Assembly (NCBI GenBank): GCA_031366885.1
Contig: JANLPB010000309.1
Span: 1-8,203, forward strand
Reading direction: 5' to 3'
DNA: 8,203 nt
From: UBA668 sp031366885
Lineage (GTDB): Bacteria > Actinomycetota > Acidimicrobiia > Acidimicrobiales > Ilumatobacteraceae
Shown in pieces: positions 6,324 through 8,203 of the stretch (positions are counted from its first letter, which is position 1; each line of letters opens with the position of its first letter). Below the pieces are notes generated by a model, which did not search any database, was not told where the DNA came from, and saw only the letters and a program-made list of their open reading frames with translations. The position numbers and the translations under genes are program-made.

Positions 6324-7057
6324 CGGAACATCCTTGCTACTGCGCACGCGGCACCGTATCCGTTGTCGATGCCCACCACGCTGACGCCGCTGGCACACGA
6401 GGCGTGCATCGCCAGCAGCGCAGTCACACCGTCGAGCCCGGCGCCGTAGCCGACGCTGGTCGGCACGGCAACCACAGGCCCGGCGGTCAGCCCGCCGACC
6501 ACACTGGCCAGCGCGCCTTCCATCCCCGCGACCACGACCACCGCGTCGGCGTCCGTGATGCGGTCGATGTGGGCGAGCAACCGGTGCAGCCCGGCCACCC
6601 CAACATCGGTCAGCCGATCGGGGGCGAAGCCCAACGCCTGCAGGGTCAGCACGCACTCGTCGACTACCGGCACGTCGCTGGTGCCCGCGCTCACCACGAG
6701 CACCCGCGCGGTGCGAGCCGGCGCCGGGCAGCGCCAGAGCACGCACCCTGCCCGTGCCTCACCATCTGAGTGGGCGGACATCACGGCCTCGGCCGTCGCT
6801 GGCGACACCCGGGTGAGTAGCACCGGCCCCGAACCGCCGGCCAACAGTTCGCCAACGATCTCGATGCACTGCTGGCCGGTCTTGCCCTGCCCGTACACCG
6901 CTTCGGGCATGCCCTGACGCAGCGCCCGGTGGTGGTCGACCAGCGTGTCGCCAACCTCGGCGAAGGGCAGCCTTCGCAATTGGGCAACGGCGTCGTCAGG
7001 CGCGACCGATCCGGACCGCACTCCGTCGATCAGTTGCTGCAGCTCGCCCTCGTCCAT
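6320..7057 (-). CDS. larB: Pyridinium-3,5-biscarboxylic acid mononucleotide synthase LarB
   Basis: A 245-residue LarB (PurE/NCAIR-mutase-related), the first enzyme of NPN synthesis. It carboxylates the pyridinium ring of nicotinic acid adenine dinucleotide and releases AMP. N-terminal family motifs are LRRLPF (27-32), VDHHRALRQGMPEAVYGQGKT (40-60, GKT at its end) and LTRVSP (81-86). The PurE-like core has SAGTSDVPVVDE (123-134), DVGVAGLHRLL (151-161), AGMEGALASVVGGL (177-190, Glu180) and VPTSVGYGAG (198-207). The motif SCASGVSVVGIDNGYGAA (220-237) includes Cys221, matching the conserved catalytic cysteine. ATG 7057 is preferred: a -10-like CACAAT ends 7 nt before it, and the in-frame ATG at 7066 lies inside that hexamer region. 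Its TGA overlaps the larC start by ATGA, so the two are one operon. larE and larA are not in the window. Confidence 0.95.
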   Translation of the reverse strand: MDEGELQQLIDGVRSGSVAPDDAVAQLRRLPFAEVGDTLVDHHRALRQGMPEAVYGQGKTGQQCIEIVGELLAGGSGPVLLTRVSPATAEAVMSAHSDGEARAGCVLWRCPAPARTARVLVVSAGTSDVPVVDECVLTLQALGFAPDRLTDVGVAGLHRLLAHIDRITDADAVVVVAGMEGALASVVGGLTAGPVVAVPTSVGYGAGLDGVTALLAMHASCASGVSVVGIDNGYGAACAVARMFR

Positions 7058-7064
7058 CGGCCCC

Positions 7065-7070
7065 ATTGTG
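7065..7070 (-). promoter_or_regulatory. Candidate -10 element for leaderless larBC transcript
   Basis: The minus strand reads CACAAT followed by GGGGCCG and the larB ATG at 7057. This is nearly the same arrangement as at dsbB (CACAAT, GGGGGA, ATG). There is no Shine-Dalgarno at normal spacing. A -35 is not convincing; TGACGC lies somewhat too far upstream. If correct, larBC has its own promoter between it and the secreted-protein gene. Confidence 0.4.
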
Positions 7071-7086
7071 CCGTGCGACCAGCCAA

Positions 7087-7101
7087 GCCGCGTCATGCGG
7101 C
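7087..7101 (-). terminator. Short inverted repeat after the secreted-protein gene
   Basis: The minus strand reads GCCGC-ATGAC-GCGGC, a 5-bp GC stem with a 5-nt loop, beginning 2-3 bases after the TGA at 7104. It lacks a following U-run, so it could be only a weak or factor-assisted terminator, or chance in GC-rich DNA. It would separate the secreted-protein gene from larBC. Confidence 0.25.
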
Positions 7102-7103
7102 GA

Positions 7104-7547
7104 TCAGCCGCTGGTCCACCCCGTGTAGAGATCGTCGATGCCGGCCTCTGTGATGGTGCCAACGAGCTTTCCCTGACCCCTGAGCCCAGCCTGCGAACCC
7201 CATCCGTCGACGATGGTCCATGTGCCGGTCGAGCCGTCTTCGCTGAACGTGGCGTTCAGTTGCACCGCGAAACCCCCGGCCCCACCGGTGCAATCGAACA
7301 CCTTGGCGCCGTTGAACACGTTGTGGGCTTGGTTGAACTGCACATGTCCTCGCCCGTCGGACACGTCTCCAGCCGAACAACCAGCCAACGTGCTCTCGAA
7401 CGGAGAGCTGCCCCCGAAGGCGGTGTGAACGAGGATCGAGGTGGGCGTTCGTGCCGCACCAGCGGCGGCGACACCGCCTCCCCCGACAACAGCTCCAGCG
7501 ACGACTATGGACGCGACCAAGGACGCGCCAAATACGAATCGATGCAT
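7104..7547 (-). CDS. Small secreted beta-rich protein of unknown function
   Basis: A 147-residue protein with a clear Sec signal peptide: MHRF start, hydrophobic Val/Ala/Gly core at about 5-30, and likely cleavage near Ala31-Ala32. The mature part is about 115 residues, Gly/Thr-rich, with just two cysteines (Cys57, Cys86) that could form a disulfide. The C-terminal half, GSTGTWTIVDGW (105-116), AGLRGQGKLVGTI (120-132) and IDDLYTGW (137-144), resembles small secreted actinobacterial proteins with an allene-oxide-cyclase-like or DUF3224-like beta-barrel, where GTW..xxGxGxYxGLxGxGxxxG repeats. That resemblance is from memory and the function is unknown. The start has GGAG (7556-7559) 8 nt upstream. 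It is transcribed from a promoter shared back-to-back with the pheA upstream region. As an exported two-cysteine protein it could be a substrate of the DsbB/CPHC pair, but nothing shows this directly. Confidence 0.85.
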   Translation of the reverse strand: MHRFVFGASLVASIVVAGAVVGGGGVAAAGAARTPTSILVHTAFGGSSPFESTLAGCSAGDVSDGRGHVQFNQAHNVFNGAKVFDCTGGAGGFAVQLNATFSEDGSTGTWTIVDGWGSQAGLRGQGKLVGTITEAGIDDLYTGWTSG

Positions 7548-7593
7548 GATTTCCTCTCCGGCGCTGATCCCATCTCGGCACCGTGCGTCACGA

Positions 7594-7622
7594 AGTATGC
7601 GCCTTCCTTTTGTGGTGCACAA
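7594..7622 (-). promoter_or_regulatory. Predicted promoter of the secreted-protein gene
   Basis: The minus strand has a -35-like TTGTGC (7617-7622), a 17-bp spacer and a -10-like CATACT (7594-7599), giving a predicted start near 7587 and a 40-nt leader with a good ribosome binding site before ATG 7547. The -35 lies inside the GTGCACAA tandem repeat. Confidence 0.45.
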
Positions 7623-7630
7623 GTGCACAA
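7615..7630 (+). repeat. GTGCACAA tandem direct repeat, possible operator
   Basis: GTGCACAA occurs twice head-to-tail (7615-7622, 7623-7630). Each copy contains the palindrome GTGCAC, and TTGTG-GTG-CACAA (7610-7622) adds a partial inverted repeat. It overlaps the predicted -35 of the secreted-protein gene and lies 63 bp before pheA, so it could be a regulator binding site. No particular regulator is recognised. Confidence 0.4.
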
Positions 7631-7680
7631 GAGTCGTGGGTCTCCGTGAAACAAGGCCGGCGCGACACGGGATGGGCGAA

Positions 7681-7686
7681 TAGCCT
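7681..7686 (+). promoter_or_regulatory. Candidate -10 element for pheA
   Basis: TAGCCT (TAnnnT) ends 6 nt before ATG 7693, the spacing of a leaderless transcript. GAAGG at 7687-7691 is too close to the ATG to be a normal ribosome binding site. No clear -35 is seen. Confidence 0.35.
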
Positions 7687-7692
7687 GAAGGC

Positions 7693-8203
7693 ATGACTTC
7701 CGCTCGCATTCGTGTTGGCTTCCTTGGGCCGCTGGGCACGTTCACCGAGCAGGCCATCATGACGCAGCCCGACCTGGTGGCGGCTGAGCACGTGCTCTAT
7801 CGCACGATGCCCGACGTGCTCGACGCAGTCGAGGTCGGCGAAGTCGATCTCGGGTTCGTGGCGATCGAAAATTCGATCGAGGGCATGGTCAACCTGACGC
7901 AGGACGAGCTGGCGTTCGCGCACGAACTACTCATCCAGCGCGAGGTCGTGCTCGACATCGAGCACTGCCTGATGGCCAAGCCGGGCACCACATTCGCCGA
8001 CGTGAAGGTGGTGCTGTCCATTCCCGTCGCAAGCGCGCAGTGCCACACGTACCTGCGCACGTAGGTCGGCCAGGCCGAGCTGCGGGCGTCGAATTCCACT
8101 GCCGAGGCCGCGCGCATGGTGGCCGAGGAGCTTGGCGCCGGCACGGCCGCCGTCGCCCCGCGCAGCAGTGCGGCGTTGTACGGGTTGGAGATTCTGGCGG
8201 CCG
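7693..8203 (+). pseudogene. pheA: Prephenate dehydratase, interrupted by in-frame TAG, 3' end off window
   Basis: The protein would convert prephenate to phenylpyruvate in phenylalanine synthesis. Codons 1-123 encode family motifs GFLGPLGTFTEQA (9-21), VAIENSIEGMV (56-66) and HCLMAKPG (91-98), then the ASAQC segment (113-117) of the second lobe. Codon 124 is TAG (8062-8064). The same frame then stays open for 46 codons to the window edge and encodes ASNSTAEAARMVAEE and VAPRSSAALYGLEIL, exactly the continuation expected of PheA. There is therefore no frameshift, only one nonsense codon. It may be a true nonsense mutation, a sequencing or assembly error, or amber readthrough. Near it, SIPVASAQC replaces the usual SHPxAxAQC. 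As read, translation gives a 123-residue fragment lacking half the catalytic domain and the ACT domain. Confidence 0.85.
8062..8064 (+). other. In-frame amber codon inside pheA
   Basis: The TAG follows the codons for YLRT and precedes those for VGQAELRAS. It is one base from CAG, AAG, GAG, TGG, TTG, TCG or a Tyr codon. No other complete gene in the window ends in TAG (seven end in TGA, one in TAA). Confidence 0.9.

Noticed and set aside
6324..6746. Upstream extension of LarC to 565 residues
   Set aside because: It reads through larB in the wrong frame. AAGGA and the ATGA overlap support ATG 6323.
7058..7162. Upstream extension of LarB to 280 residues
   Set aside because: It overlaps the secreted-protein gene and adds no family sequence. 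LarB homologues start close to the DEGEL position.
8065..8203. Start of a new gene at an internal ATG or GTG after the pheA stop
   Set aside because: The sequence is the direct in-frame continuation of PheA motifs, so it is one interrupted gene and not a second one.
1..8203. tRNA, rRNA, CRISPR, insertion sequence or attachment site
   Set aside because: No cloverleaf, repeat-spacer pattern, transposase motif or paired terminal repeats were seen on either strand.

Overview
This window is GC-rich DNA from a bacterium whose gene style fits the Actinobacteria. The signs are tightly packed genes, TGA stops, a DUF2510-type GWYxDPxG motif at the left edge, and an Ala/Pro-rich tail. A member of the Acidimicrobiia is plausible, because a DsbB-type oxidase sits where many Actinobacteria use VKOR, but that is inference. 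Coding density is very high: no gap exceeds about 150 bases, and there are no rRNA, tRNA, CRISPR or insertion elements.

Layout from left to right. (1) Positions 1-431, minus strand: 5' part of a protein with a small N-terminal domain, a long Ala/Pro-rich linker and the start of a DUF2510-like motif, running off the left edge. (2) Positions 499-3708, minus strand: an apparent three-gene operon read right to left. It holds a two-domain 3-mercaptopyruvate-type sulfurtransferase (sseA), a 555-residue multi-spanning ABC permease that looks like two fused halves, and its ATP-binding subunit. The last two overlap by ATGA. (3) Positions 3750-5082, plus strand, divergent from sseA: a DsbB/BdbC-like quinone-linked disulfide oxidase followed four bases later by a membrane-anchored thioredoxin-fold protein with a CPHC active site. 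Together they form an extracytoplasmic disulfide-formation pair. (4) Positions 5049-7057, minus strand: larB and larC, overlapping by ATGA. They encode the first and last enzymes of nickel-pincer nucleotide (NPN) cofactor synthesis. larC carries an unusual His/Asp-only stretch built on an 18-bp tandem repeat, and its 3' end overlaps the end of the convergent thioredoxin gene by 34 bp. (5) Positions 7104-7547, minus strand: a small secreted protein of unknown function with a clear promoter candidate. (6) Positions 7693-8203, plus strand: the start of prephenate dehydratase (pheA), interrupted by an in-frame TAG at codon 124 but otherwise open and recognisable on both sides to the right edge.

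The most notable observations are the amber codon inside pheA, the apparent internal duplication in the permease, the His/Asp tract in LarC, larBC without larE or larA nearby, and a recurring geometry in which a -10-like hexamer ends 6-7 nt before a start codon (dsbB, larB, pheA), suggesting leaderless transcripts. I see no clearly novel multi-gene system. Most of the window is recognisable housekeeping or accessory metabolism.
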